Program-made: the position numbers and the translations under genes
The notes under the pieces: model-generated
The model's database searches: none
The model's input: the letters and a program-made list of their open reading frames with translations, nothing else
Told to the model about the DNA's origin: nothing
Assembly: GCA_963768025.1 (NCBI GenBank)
Contig: CAVYGM010000042.1
Coordinates: 203,261-267,260, forward strand
Direction: 5' to 3'
DNA from: CAVYGM01 sp963768025
GTDB taxonomy: Bacteria > Bacteroidota > Bacteroidia > Cytophagales > Spirosomataceae
DNA length: 64,000 nt
Part shown: positions 8,550 to 17,826 of the stretch, in pieces
Layout of the letters: every line of letters starts with the position of its first letter
Numbering within the stretch: the stretch's first letter is position 1

Positions 8550-9770
8550 TTAGCTTTTTCTTTTCACGTCCAGGCCGTAGCCTTTGAGAATATTCCGGGC
8601 CAAAGCGGCTTTATGAACTTCATCCGCTCCGTCGTAGATGCGGGCGGCACGCTCGTGGGTATACCAGTACGAGAGCAGGATGTCGCTCGTCATGCCCAGG
8701 GCCCCGTGTACCTGTATGGCCCGGTCAATGACCCGCAGCATCATATTGGCCGTAAAAAATTTGATCATAGATACCTCGTCGCGCACAGCGGCAGCCCCTT
8801 GCTCGTCAATGTGGCGGGCGGTACGCAGCACCAGTAGCCGGGCGGCGTCTATCTCGGCGCGACTGTCGGCAATGAAGCCCTGGATAAATTGCTTGTCGCC
8901 CAGCACGGTACCTTCTTCCAACTCGCGACTTACGGCGTAGCGGCACATCAGGTCAAAACTGCGCTCGGCAATGCCGATAAACCTCATGCAATGGTGGATA
9001 CGCCCCGGTCCCAGGCGTTCCTGAGCCAATAGGAATCCCGCCCCCTCTGCCCCAATGAGATTGGCTTGAGGTACCCGCACCTGTTCGTAGCGCATCTCGG
9101 CATGGCTCGCCCAGCTATCGCCCGTATGGCCCATGATCGGGATATTCCTCACCAGCGTCACACCGGGCGTATCCATCGGTACCAGTATCTGACTCGCCTG
9201 CTTGTGGCGGGCGGCCTCAGGGTTGGTAACGGCCATCACCACCAGAAAAGCAGCCCCATCCGCCGAACTCGTAAACCATTTATGCCCGTGGATCACATAG
9301 TCGTCGCCGTCTTTGACCGCAGTAGTACCCATGCGCGTGGGGTTGGAGCCCGCATACTCAGGCTCGGTCATGCTGAAGCAACTGCGAATTTCGCCCTCCA
9401 TCAGTGGTTTTAGGTAGCGGTCTTTCAGGTGCTGAGGCGCGTATTTGTGCATCAGTTCGGTATTCCCAATATCAGGTGCCTGAGTATTAAACACAAAATG
9501 CCCGAACGGGGACCCAGCCAGTACTTCACTGATCTGACCAAACTCGCACAGGCTAAGGGCAAGCCCGCCGTCGGCTTCGGGCAGATGCAATCCCCATAGG
9601 CCAGCTTTTTTGACCAGCTGCCTTTTCTCTTGCAGAACAGGCTCGATATGCGAAAAGTCGTGGGTAAGGTTCTCCGTAGTTTCCAGAGGATACAGTTCCG
9701 TCGCTACAAATTCCTGAATACGGGGAAGCAGGCTGCGTAGCCTTTCAGTTGCAAATAAGGTTTCCATCAA
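8550..9770 (-). CDS. Acyl-CoA dehydrogenase
   Basis: An FAD flavoprotein of 406 residues that oxidises acyl-CoA to enoyl-CoA. CFSMTEPEYAGSNPTRM and HKWFTSSADGAAF are flavin/substrate-binding segments, and the C-terminal QVHGALGMTSDILLSYWYTH followed by ARIYDGADEVHK is the classic ACAD signature region. The sequence resembles the ACAD10/11 branch, which fits the phosphotransferase two genes downstream. Together they would process hydroxylated or unusual acyl chains (inference). A 22-base perfect palindrome lies 58 bases before the start, suggesting control by a dimeric repressor. Confidence 0.88.
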   Translation of the reverse strand: MMETLFATERLRSLLPRIQEFVATELYPLETTENLTHDFSHIEPVLQEKRQLVKKAGLWGLHLPEADGGLALSLCEFGQISEVLAGSPFGHFVFNTQAPDIGNTELMHKYAPQHLKDRYLKPLMEGEIRSCFSMTEPEYAGSNPTRMGTTAVKDGDDYVIHGHKWFTSSADGAAFLVVMAVTNPEAARHKQASQILVPMDTPGVTLVRNIPIMGHTGDSWASHAEMRYEQVRVPQANLIGAEGAGFLLAQERLGPGRIHHCMRFIGIAERSFDLMCRYAVSRELEEGTVLGDKQFIQGFIADSRAEIDAARLLVLRTARHIDEQGAAAVRDEVSMIKFFTANMMLRVIDRAIQVHGALGMTSDILLSYWYTHERAARIYDGADEVHKAALARNILKGYGLDVKRKS

Positions 9771-9827
9771 TGGGGTTTAGGGTAAGGCAAAATAGTTCGC
9801 ACAGGTCAGGCAGTAGTCCATATGCTA

Positions 9828-9849
9828 CCTAGTATGCATGCATACTAGG
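9828..9849. promoter_or_regulatory. 22-bp perfect palindrome, probable operator
   Basis: Each half reads CCTAGTATGCA and the two halves meet without a spacer. It lies in the divergent region between the acyl-CoA dehydrogenase and hldA, closer to the former. The size and symmetry fit a TetR-type or similar dimeric repressor. No matching regulator gene is in the window. Confidence 0.5.
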
Positions 9850-10053
9850 AGAGTCAAAAATAGTCTATTTTGAATAAAAAATATTCTAAAGCAACGGGGC
9901 AGCTGACATAAACGAATCGAAAGTGCTCGTTTTGATAAAATTTTAGACCTTTGCGGGGCCTTTCCTTCCGAAGGTGCAGGACTCTATTGGAAACCCAAAC
10001 CGGATAATTATCCGAAGGGTACCAGCTAACAACCTAATTGCTATTACCAAAAA

Positions 10054-11049
10054 ATGACCATAGATCAGGTTTTTGAAGATTTTACAAAATTACGCGTCCT
10101 GGTAGTTGGCGACGTCATGCTCGATTCCTACGTGTGGGGGAAAGTGGAGCGTATCTCCCCCGAAGCCCCCGTGCCGGTAGTCAATGTGGGCCGTCGCGAG
10201 TACCGTCTGGGAGGTGCGGGTAACGTGCTGCTCAATGTGCAGGCACTCGGTGCGGAAGCTATCGCCTGTACCGTCATCGGTAGCGATGGTCCCGGCGATA
10301 TCCTGCAACACCAGCTGACCGAACGCAACCTCAGCCATGAGGGCCTTATCCGTAGTGACGCCCGCATCACCACCATCAAAGAACGCATCATTGCGGGCTC
10401 GCAGCAGGTAGTACGGATTGATACCGAAACCGACGCCAGCATATCCGATGCCGAGCGAGAACAGCTCGTAGCCAAGGCCAAAGCGCTCATTCCCGGCTGT
10501 CAGGTGGTAATATTCGAAGACTATGACAAGGGGGTACTTGGCCCCGAGGCCATTGCCGAAATCACGGCTTTTGCCAATCAGCACAAGGTACCGACGGTAG
10601 TAGATCCCAAAAAGCGCAATTTTCTGGCTTATCGGCACACCACCCTTTTCAAGCCCAATCTGAAAGAACTTCGGGAGGGGTTGAAAGTAGATTTTGAGGT
10701 ACAGGACGCCATGGCTCTGCGCTCGGTAGTACAGCAGTTAACCCAGACCCTCAGTGCCAAAGGGGCGCTGATTACGCTTTCAGAACACGGAGTGTACATT
10801 GATTATCAAAATGAAACCTGCCACCTGCCCGCGCATCGCCGGAGCATAACCGATGTATCGGGGGCGGGCGATACCGTCATCAGTATAGCAGCCTGCTGCG
10901 TAGCTCTGGGGCTGCCTCCTCGCCTCATTGCGGGACTGTCTAACCTGGGCGGCGGGCTCGTGTGTGAGCAAGTAGGTGTGGTGCCCATTGACCGGGTGAG
11001 GTTGAAGGCCGAGGCAGTGAAAGAAGGATTACTTGGAGTTACACTCTAA
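10054..11049 (+). CDS. hldA: D-glycero-beta-D-manno-heptose-7-phosphate kinase
   Basis: A PfkB/ribokinase-fold kinase that phosphorylates heptose 7-phosphate at C1, the second step of ADP-heptose synthesis for lipopolysaccharide core. Seen: VVGDVMLDSYVWGKVERISP (the RfaE domain I start), EYRLGGAGNVLLN, FEDYDKGVL, DPKKRNF, and the catalytic DVSGAGDTV near the C-terminus. At 331 residues it lacks the nucleotidyltransferase domain of bifunctional HldE, so a separate HldC-like enzyme must exist elsewhere. gmhA, the preceding step, is at 38.3 kb. Its 3' end overlaps the opposing glycosyltransferase by 11 bases. Confidence 0.9.
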   Translation: MTIDQVFEDFTKLRVLVVGDVMLDSYVWGKVERISPEAPVPVVNVGRREYRLGGAGNVLLNVQALGAEAIACTVIGSDGPGDILQHQLTERNLSHEGLIRSDARITTIKERIIAGSQQVVRIDTETDASISDAEREQLVAKAKALIPGCQVVIFEDYDKGVLGPEAIAEITAFANQHKVPTVVDPKKRNFLAYRHTTLFKPNLKELREGLKVDFEVQDAMALRSVVQQLTQTLSAKGALITLSEHGVYIDYQNETCHLPAHRRSITDVSGAGDTVISIAACCVALGLPPRLIAGLSNLGGGLVCEQVGVVPIDRVRLKAEAVKEGLLGVTL

Positions 11050-12166
11050 TTGCCTCGGAAAGAGTTGCTTTGTAGCAGTCGAGAGTCTGGAGCGCCATAG
11101 TTTCTTTTGAAAAATCCCGAAGACGAACAGCCCCCCGCTTGGTCATTTGCTGGCGAAGTTTTGTACTGCCCAGTACCTCTTCCACCGAAGCCAGCATAGA
11201 CTCTGCATCCGTTGGATCAAAGTACCGGGCCGCGTCACCGGCGATTTCGGGAAAACAGCTATTATCACTCACCAGCACCGGGCAGTCAAAAGCGAACGCT
11301 TCCAGAATGGGTAGTCCAAATCCTTCGTTCAGGGAAGGGAAAGCAAAAGCCGTAGCGTTTTTGTACAGCGCTCCCAGCGTGGCATCGTCATAAATCTCGT
11401 GGTACCTCACTTTGCTCACGACATCCAGCTCCGTCAGATGCGCTAGTTCTCTTTGTGTAAAGGGCCGCCCTCCGGCGCATACCACCTGCAGGTCTTTCTC
11501 TTTTTTGAGTAAAGGGGTGATTGCTTTTATAAATAAATCAAAGTTCTTATAGTCAAGACGGTCTCCCACAAAAAGGAGATACTGTTCGGGTACGTCAATC
11601 TTAGCTTCCGAAATAACCTGTTCTTCCGAGAAATTTGTACAATGGTAGATTACATCAACCTTTGATTCATCCACATCAAAGTATTCCAGCAGGTCGTTCT
11701 TTGTGCTGTGCGAAATCGCAATTACCCGAGTGGCTTTTTGGAGTAGATGCTGCTTGAGCCAATGTTGGTCTCCACCAAGCGAGGGGTACAGATGATGAAA
11801 TTTTTCGGAGGTACAATCGTGAAACGTAAGCACAAAGGGCTTGGAACCCAGTTGGTCGAGAAAATACCGATGATAAAACGTGGGGTGAAACAAATCGTAT
11901 TCACCAGCCTTGATGATGCGGGTGCTGTTGCGCCGGTTCATGAGCGACATCAGGCGGTTGGTACGGGTGTAGCCCAGGAAATGCGGGAACGTATGGTGCT
12001 TACTAAATTCTGCTCCTTCCAGGTAGGCATTGTTGGAAAACGCGAGAGCCAGGTCAAAATCCAGGGTCTGACTATCAGCGTAGTAGCTCATCAATTCATA
12101 AAAATACCGCGAGATACCGCCGTAGCGTTTTCCTGTAAATGCCTGGTGATCATATAGTACTTTCAT
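11039..12166 (-). CDS. Glycosyltransferase family 4 protein
   Basis: A GT-B glycosyltransferase of 375 residues. The N-terminal MKVLYDHQAFTGKRYGGISR with YFYELM is the acceptor-side glycine-rich loop of mannosyltransferase-like GT4 enzymes. QYLLFVGDRLDYKNFDLFIK and FPSLNEGFGLPILEAFAFDC provide the donor-binding E-x7-E-type motif. It transfers a sugar, often mannose, from a nucleotide donor to a cell-surface glycan. Last of three leftward glycosyltransferases, 18 bases after the previous stop. Confidence 0.85.
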   Translation of the reverse strand: MKVLYDHQAFTGKRYGGISRYFYELMSYYADSQTLDFDLALAFSNNAYLEGAEFSKHHTFPHFLGYTRTNRLMSLMNRRNSTRIIKAGEYDLFHPTFYHRYFLDQLGSKPFVLTFHDCTSEKFHHLYPSLGGDQHWLKQHLLQKATRVIAISHSTKNDLLEYFDVDESKVDVIYHCTNFSEEQVISEAKIDVPEQYLLFVGDRLDYKNFDLFIKAITPLLKKEKDLQVVCAGGRPFTQRELAHLTELDVVSKVRYHEIYDDATLGALYKNATAFAFPSLNEGFGLPILEAFAFDCPVLVSDNSCFPEIAGDAARYFDPTDAESMLASVEEVLGSTKLRQQMTKRGAVRLRDFSKETMALQTLDCYKATLSEAIRV

Positions 12167-12184
12167 AAAAAGTTGGGTCCGTTC

Positions 12185-13201
12185 TTATTCAAAAATATCT
12201 CCCAGTACCGCCAGGTAAGGAGCATACCATCGGGCGTCGGCGTCCAGAAAATGGTGGTAGTTGCCTGCCAAAAAATTGGATACTACCGGCTCTATTCGTT
12301 TGAGCCTATTGCTGGATAAGGTCCCCCTGACCTGAAAGTGCTTCCGCGCCCGTTCTATTTTTTTGATTCCTCCCACATCGGATAACGGGTATCGGGCCAG
12401 CATAGTGAGTATCTTGTCAAAATAAATTTCCTGAATCTTGTAGTGATTCAGTTTTTGCTGGTGCGTTCTCGAAAATCGGTCAATAAAACGTAAGCGTTTG
12501 GGGCTGTTTTTGGATTCCGCGCCGATCTGCTGCTTATCGTGTTGCCGGTAAAGTACCGTCTGCTGATCCAGGAATTGTATCTTGTTTTCCAAAGCGGCGG
12601 TCCAGGCTATCCAGGTATCGTGAATAAAATTCATGGATGACTGGTCTACCGGAAAAGGTAGAATACGGGCTATGAACTCCCGGCGAACCGCCAACGTGCA
12701 GCCCGTAACCCGATTGCCCTGGATAAGTACGTCGATGGCGTTTCCTTGCTGCCACATTTTTTTTTGTTTGGGCAGAAAGCGCAACTCCTCAAACAGGTGT
12801 TTATCAAGGCTAATAAGGTTGTCGTTTACCAGCTGAGCATCTGTAAACACCGCCTGTTGGTCCGGGTGGTTGTCCAAATAGGTACTGAGTACTTGGATTT
12901 TTTCGGGAAGCCAGTAATCATCCTGGTCACAGAGGAATATATAATCACCTGTGCAGGCCTGGATTGCCCGCTCGAAATTTTTGGTAGTGCCCAGGTTGGA
13001 ATGGTTCGATAGCCACTCCACCCGGAAATGTACCTCCTGCTTGAATCTTTCTACAATGCAGGCAGTAGCGTCAGTAGAGCCGTCATCGCTGATGATGATC
13101 TCGTCGGGAAGAAGCGTCTGCTTTGCAATACTGTCCAGTTGCTGCCTTAAAAAACTCTCTCCATTATAAGTACACAGTGCAATTGATATTCGGGGGGCCA
13201 C
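12185..13201 (-). CDS. Glycosyltransferase family 2 protein
   Basis: A GT-A fold glycosyltransferase of 338 residues. ISIALCTYNGESFLRQQLDS is the canonical GT2 opening; IIISDDGSTD carries the nucleotide-binding Asp and FLCDQDDYWLPEK the metal-binding DxD. The RfbF/rhamnosyltransferase-like layout suggests an O-chain or capsule sugar (inference). It starts 2 bases after the stop of the preceding glycosyltransferase, so translation is probably coupled. Confidence 0.87.
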   Translation of the reverse strand: MAPRISIALCTYNGESFLRQQLDSIAKQTLLPDEIIISDDGSTDATACIVERFKQEVHFRVEWLSNHSNLGTTKNFERAIQACTGDYIFLCDQDDYWLPEKIQVLSTYLDNHPDQQAVFTDAQLVNDNLISLDKHLFEELRFLPKQKKMWQQGNAIDVLIQGNRVTGCTLAVRREFIARILPFPVDQSSMNFIHDTWIAWTAALENKIQFLDQQTVLYRQHDKQQIGAESKNSPKRLRFIDRFSRTHQQKLNHYKIQEIYFDKILTMLARYPLSDVGGIKKIERARKHFQVRGTLSSNRLKRIEPVVSNFLAGNYHHFLDADARWYAPYLAVLGDIFE

Positions 13202-13203
13202 TT

Positions 13204-14205
13204 TTATAAATCTGGATTTGGTTCAACGATTCTGATTAACTTCCAAAGAACAAAAGAGGCTCTGCGCTTAGCCAGATTCCTTACTTTCGAGAATGCGGAT
13301 ACTGCCCGGTATTTTTTATCAAAAACGCTTTTAAGTCCGGCTACATCGTCATACCCATGCTTTTTTACGGCAGCTTCATAGCCCTTATATAAGGACACAA
13401 TGTCTTTTCTGCTCTCAAAACTCCACCGATCCTGATGGGTTGAAATTAGCTCCGGAGCCTCCAACCGAAACCCGCTGAAATGGAAAAAGCACAGTGGAGT
13501 GCTGGTATTGACCCAGTAGGAGCCGTCTGTACTGCTGATCTGTCTTTCGTGCAGATTCCAGTAGCCTACATTGAGCCCAAGGTTTTTTGATACCACGGTT
13601 TCAGGAAAAAACAGCGGTACCAGATTCAACCAAAGTTGATCCAAAAACATCCCCATATCGAACCGTACATACCCTTCACGGCTAACCCTGTCCTTCCACC
13701 AGTCGAGAAACCGCTTCGAAACCGGAGACCTTTTTAAGGCAAAAAAACCGGCATTGTAGAGGCCGGAATTCAAAAAGTCCCTTTCCGATTGATGTTTTCG
13801 ATCCGAATAGGGACTGAAAAAATGGGGCGTGATTAGTATATCACCCGTTTGCAAGCCCTCTGAGACGATATTCATCTTATTGTACACCTGAATGTCTGTA
13901 TCAAAATACCATAACTCGTTCAGTTGGGGGTATGTTTCCAGAAAGTAGCTCCCAAAGTAAGATTTTAAGGCGCAGGTTAGCTCCAAAATAGTATACCGGG
14001 CTGCCATCTCCGGAAGGTTTCGTACACCTATCTTTTCTACTTCTATTACTTCGAAAGGGAGGCTACTGATATCCACTCTTCCCTCTACACGGTCAACTAA
14101 ACCTAAAAAAAAGGGGATTTCGGGATGATGTTTGTGGAAGCTTTCGTAGAAGGCCCTGGCGTGTGCCAGGTAGTTGAGGGTACAAACAGTATAGGCAAAA
14201 ATCAT
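13204..14205 (-). CDS. Glycosyltransferase (GT8-like / nucleotide-diphospho-sugar transferase)
   Basis: A 333-residue protein starting IFAYTVCTLNYLAHARAFYE, similar to GT-A transferases that begin with a scan for donor sugar. LWYFDTDIQVY supplies a DxD metal site, and DFLNSGLYNAGFFAL with FDMGMFLDQLWLNLV resembles the nucleotide-diphospho-sugar transferase domain. Sugar and acceptor are unknown. It is first in the three-gene leftward glycosyltransferase operon, probably serving the heptose-containing surface glycan. Confidence 0.7.
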   Translation of the reverse strand: MIFAYTVCTLNYLAHARAFYESFHKHHPEIPFFLGLVDRVEGRVDISSLPFEVIEVEKIGVRNLPEMAARYTILELTCALKSYFGSYFLETYPQLNELWYFDTDIQVYNKMNIVSEGLQTGDILITPHFFSPYSDRKHQSERDFLNSGLYNAGFFALKRSPVSKRFLDWWKDRVSREGYVRFDMGMFLDQLWLNLVPLFFPETVVSKNLGLNVGYWNLHERQISSTDGSYWVNTSTPLCFFHFSGFRLEAPELISTHQDRWSFESRKDIVSLYKGYEAAVKKHGYDDVAGLKSVFDKKYRAVSAFSKVRNLAKRRASFVLWKLIRIVEPNPDL

Positions 14206-14816
14206 TTCGAATCACTTTTTGCAAAAATAGTACAGAATTGAAGATTTACACTACCTCTAACCCACATTCATTCCCAACCCTAGGTCTTGGATAGTCTGGG
14301 TGCCAGAGGTAGCTTACTCTTACACCGGATAATAATCTTTAAAATTCTGTTCTACTATTTTAAGGCTCATTTTTGAAACTAACATCTGAATATCAATAGT
14401 ATACATTGAAATATGGTGTACGAAATGGGTCCCATTCTTAACCTCGGACGTAAAATTTTCAAATCTTTTTCTGGAAATTTTAGTAATATAAAAGTCTGGT
14501 TAAGGACTTCGCTTGGCTAGCAGGGTGAACCTGTGGTAGAGGGATAATTCCCAGATCAATATGGCTGCCAATTATATCATTTTCAGGCCTTGGGGCTTAT
14601 GCCTCAAAATGCATAAGCTGTATACCCCTAAGAAGAAGCAATCCGGGCTGGCTGGTGCAGCGCAAATGTATTTTTTGAAAACAGTATGACAAGAGTAGTT
14701 TACCTTATAAACCGCCTCATTTCATTAATTTCATCATAGCATAGCCAGGAAGCCTTCCATTTCGTCAAACCTGGTGGTATCAAAATCAATAACCTTCTAT
14801 TCTTTAAGCACAAAAT
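14206..14816. other. Intergenic region, no gene seen
   Basis: Divergent promoter region between the glycosyltransferase operon and gnd. It is AT-rich. The only structure I see is an 8-bp stem GCTTATGC / GCATAAGC at 14595-14618. No credible ORF or RNA gene. Confidence 0.5.
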
Positions 14817-16235
14817 ATGAACAACGAACAATACGAATTTGGTATGGTCGGACTTGGAGTAATGGGTCAAAACCTGATGCTCAACATCGCTGATCATGAC
14901 TTTTCAGTAATAGGCCTGGACCTCGACCCTCTGAAAGCCGCTGCCGTAGAGGAAGAGGCCGGAAATAATAAATCAGTGCGGGGTACTACCTCAGCCTCAG
15001 AATTTGTGCTGTCGCTACGCACACCCCGGGCGGTTATGCTGCTGGTACCGGCAGGGAAGCCCGTGGATGGGGTGATTGCCTCCCTGCTGCCCCTGCTGGA
15101 GCCTGGTGACATCGTGATCGACGGCGGGAACTCCTACTTTCCGGATACCGAACGGAGAGTGGCGGAGATGAAAGAAGAAGGCATTCACTTTTTTGGTATG
15201 GGGGTGTCAGGGGGAGAAAAAGGGGCCCGCTTTGGCCCAAGCATGATGCCTGGTGGGGATCGGGAAGCCTACGAACGGCTACGACCGGTGTTTGAAGCCA
15301 TTGCTGCCAAGGTAGACGGCGAGCCTTGTGTGGCTTATCTGGGTAGTGGTTCGGCGGGCAACTACGTAAAAATGGTTCACAATGGCATTGAGTACGGAAT
15401 TATGCAGCTGATCTCGGAAACTTACGATCTGCTGAGACGCGGTGCCGGCCTGAACGACGCCGAACTACAGGCGGTGTTTGAGGAGTGGAATCAAACGGAG
15501 CTGCAGTCTTTCCTGGTAGAAATTACGGCCGAAATTTTGAAGAAAAAAGATGACGAAAAAGACGGGTTGTTGGTTCACATGATTTCAGACCGGGCTCGTT
15601 CGAAAGGGACCGGGAAATGGACTTCCCAAAATGCCATGGACTTACAAGTACCCGTGCCTACTATAGACATGGCCGTACTTATGCGCGACATGTCCAAGTA
15701 CAAAGAAGAACGTGTGGAAGCCGCCAAAAAGTTACCCAACGACATGGTTCCGATGACAAGCGCCAGTGATCGGGCCGAGCTGATCCATCAGATGCGAAAC
15801 GCCTTTTATTTTGCCATGATCACCACCTATGCGCAAGGCCTGGCGCAGCTAACGGTGGCTTCGGACACCTACAACTACGGTCTAGAATTGCAGGATGTTG
15901 CCAAAATCTGGCGGGGGGGGTGCATCATTCGGGCAGCCTGCTTATCCGATATTCGGGCTGCATACACGCAGAATCCCCAGTTGCCTAACCTACTGCTCGA
16001 TTCGACCGTGGGTAACGACCTGCTGGTTCGCCAGCACGATACGCGCACCATTATCAAACTTGCCATCGATAAAGGCATTCCGATGGCAGCCTTTATGGCG
16101 TGCCTGTCCTATTTTGATGCCTACCGCACGGAGACTTTACCCACCAATCTGATTCAAGCGCAGCGCGATTACTTTGGTGCTCATACGTACGAGCGCGTGG
16201 ATCAGGAAGGTGTTTTTCATACGCTTTGGAATTGA
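14817..16235 (+). CDS. gnd: 6-phosphogluconate dehydrogenase, decarboxylating
   Basis: Oxidises 6-phosphogluconate to ribulose 5-phosphate, CO2 and NADPH in the cytoplasmic oxidative pentose phosphate pathway. The 472-residue length is that of the long dimeric form. GLGVMGQNLMLNIADH is the NADP Rossmann motif; IDGGNSYFPDTERR, GMGVSGGEKGARFGPSMMPG and MVHNGIEYG are substrate/catalytic segments; RSKGTGKWTSQNAMDL is the family signature. First gene of a gnd-zwf-pgl operon, with a 72-base gap to zwf. Confidence 0.95.
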   Translation: MNNEQYEFGMVGLGVMGQNLMLNIADHDFSVIGLDLDPLKAAAVEEEAGNNKSVRGTTSASEFVLSLRTPRAVMLLVPAGKPVDGVIASLLPLLEPGDIVIDGGNSYFPDTERRVAEMKEEGIHFFGMGVSGGEKGARFGPSMMPGGDREAYERLRPVFEAIAAKVDGEPCVAYLGSGSAGNYVKMVHNGIEYGIMQLISETYDLLRRGAGLNDAELQAVFEEWNQTELQSFLVEITAEILKKKDDEKDGLLVHMISDRARSKGTGKWTSQNAMDLQVPVPTIDMAVLMRDMSKYKEERVEAAKKLPNDMVPMTSASDRAELIHQMRNAFYFAMITTYAQGLAQLTVASDTYNYGLELQDVAKIWRGGCIIRAACLSDIRAAYTQNPQLPNLLLDSTVGNDLLVRQHDTRTIIKLAIDKGIPMAAFMACLSYFDAYRTETLPTNLIQAQRDYFGAHTYERVDQEGVFHTLWN

Positions 16236-16307
16236 TTCCATCCGGCGGGTTAGCAGCCCCATTCTTTTAGTATTCCACTACTCATCACTTCTACAAAAAC
16301 TCTCAAA

Positions 16308-17816
16308 ATGGCCGAAAATAAAAAAAATGCCCCTACCATAGCCGTTATATTCGGTGGAACCGGCGACCTGACGAAGCGTAAATTGGTACCTGCCTTCTAT
16401 AATCTGTTTCTGGATGGATGGATACCGGATAAATTTGCCATAATTGGCTTGGGACGCACCGAAACAGACGATGGAAACTATCGAAAGCATCTGTGCGAAG
16501 GCCTTAGCCAGTTCTCTCGCAGTGGAAAGCCGGCCAAGGAAGCCTGGGACAAATTTCATGACTCCATACTGTACCTGCAGTCCGACATCCATGATCTGAC
16601 TTCTTACCAGGCATTAGCGGATAAAATCACGGCCCTGGAAGAGAAATGGGGCACCCGTGCCAATCGGTTGTTTTACCTGTCAGTCGGGCCCGATTTTATC
16701 GAACCCATCACCGTAAACCTGGCGAAGGTTGGGATAGCGGAGAGCGTGGAGAAAGACCGTATTGTGGTAGAAAAGCCTTTTGGGCACGATCTAGAATCAG
16801 CCCAAAAACTAAATCGGTTGCTTACGTGTACCTTCCAGGAATCGCAGATTTACCGGATAGATCATTACCTGGGCAAAGATACGGTACAAAATATCCTGGC
16901 GTTCCGATTTGCCAACGCCCTATTTGAACCCCTCTGGAACCGCAACTTCATCGAGTACGTGCAGATCACGGTAGCCGAAGTGGTGGGTGTAGAAGAGCGG
17001 GGTGGGTACTACGAAGGCTCGGGAGCCCTGCGGGATATGATTCAAAATCACCTGCTGCAACTGCTGTGCATGGTAGCTATGGAGCCGCCCGTCACGTTTG
17101 AAGCCGAAGAGATACGGAATCGAAAAGTAGATGCTCTGAAGGCCATCCGCCGATACTCGCGAGAGGAGGTAGGTAAGTACGCCGTACGCGGCCAGTACGG
17201 TGCGGGCTGGTTGAAAGGGAAACAGGTACCGGGTTATCGTGAGGAAAGCGGCGTCGATCCCAAATCTGGCACAGAGACCTACGCGGCTATCAAGTTTTAT
17301 CTTGATAACTGGCGCTGGCAGGGGGTACCTTTTTACCTCCGTACCGGCAAACGAATGCAGGAAAAAAGCTCTTCTATTACGATTCAGTTCCGACCGGTAC
17401 CTCACCTCACCTTCCCTTCTATTATGTCGGAGAATATCCTGCCTAACCGACTCAGTATCAATATTCAGCCGGAAATGGATATTCGCCTGCGCATTATGGC
17501 GAAAAAAACCGGTCTCGAAATGGCATTGACGCCCGCCGAAATGGTGTTCGATTTTAACGGCGACTCCAACCAGGGACCGACCCCCGAAGCCTACGAAACC
17601 TTGCTTTTGGATGCCATGCAAGGCGATGCTACCCTGTTCATGCGGTCCGATCAGGTAGAAGAGGCGTGGGATGTGATTATGCCTATTCTGGAAACGTGGG
17701 AGTCGCGTCATTCGCTGGAATTCCCTAATTATGGTTCCGGAATGTGGGGGCCGGAGAATGCCGAAGCGCTCATTGCCCGCGACGGTCACACCTGGACGGT
17801 CACTTTTCCGCATTGA
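16308..17816 (+). CDS. zwf: Glucose-6-phosphate 1-dehydrogenase
   Basis: Catalyses the first NADPH-producing step, glucose 6-phosphate to 6-phosphogluconolactone. The 502-residue length is normal. The N-terminal FGGTGDLTKRKLVPAFYN binds the coenzyme; YRIDHYLGKDTVQNILAFRF holds the catalytic His and substrate Lys. EKPFGHDLESA and GSGALRDMIQNHLLQLL are also conserved. It is followed after 10 bases by pgl, giving the complete oxidative branch in one transcript. Confidence 0.95.
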   Translation: MAENKKNAPTIAVIFGGTGDLTKRKLVPAFYNLFLDGWIPDKFAIIGLGRTETDDGNYRKHLCEGLSQFSRSGKPAKEAWDKFHDSILYLQSDIHDLTSYQALADKITALEEKWGTRANRLFYLSVGPDFIEPITVNLAKVGIAESVEKDRIVVEKPFGHDLESAQKLNRLLTCTFQESQIYRIDHYLGKDTVQNILAFRFANALFEPLWNRNFIEYVQITVAEVVGVEERGGYYEGSGALRDMIQNHLLQLLCMVAMEPPVTFEAEEIRNRKVDALKAIRRYSREEVGKYAVRGQYGAGWLKGKQVPGYREESGVDPKSGTETYAAIKFYLDNWRWQGVPFYLRTGKRMQEKSSSITIQFRPVPHLTFPSIMSENILPNRLSINIQPEMDIRLRIMAKKTGLEMALTPAEMVFDFNGDSNQGPTPEAYETLLLDAMQGDATLFMRSDQVEEAWDVIMPILETWESRHSLEFPNYGSGMWGPENAEALIARDGHTWTVTFPH

Positions 17817-17826
17817 TTGATCCCCT

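Noticed and set aside
14590..14620. Possible terminator or riboswitch hairpin before gnd
   Set aside because: Only an 8-bp stem with no T run and no recognised aptamer features.
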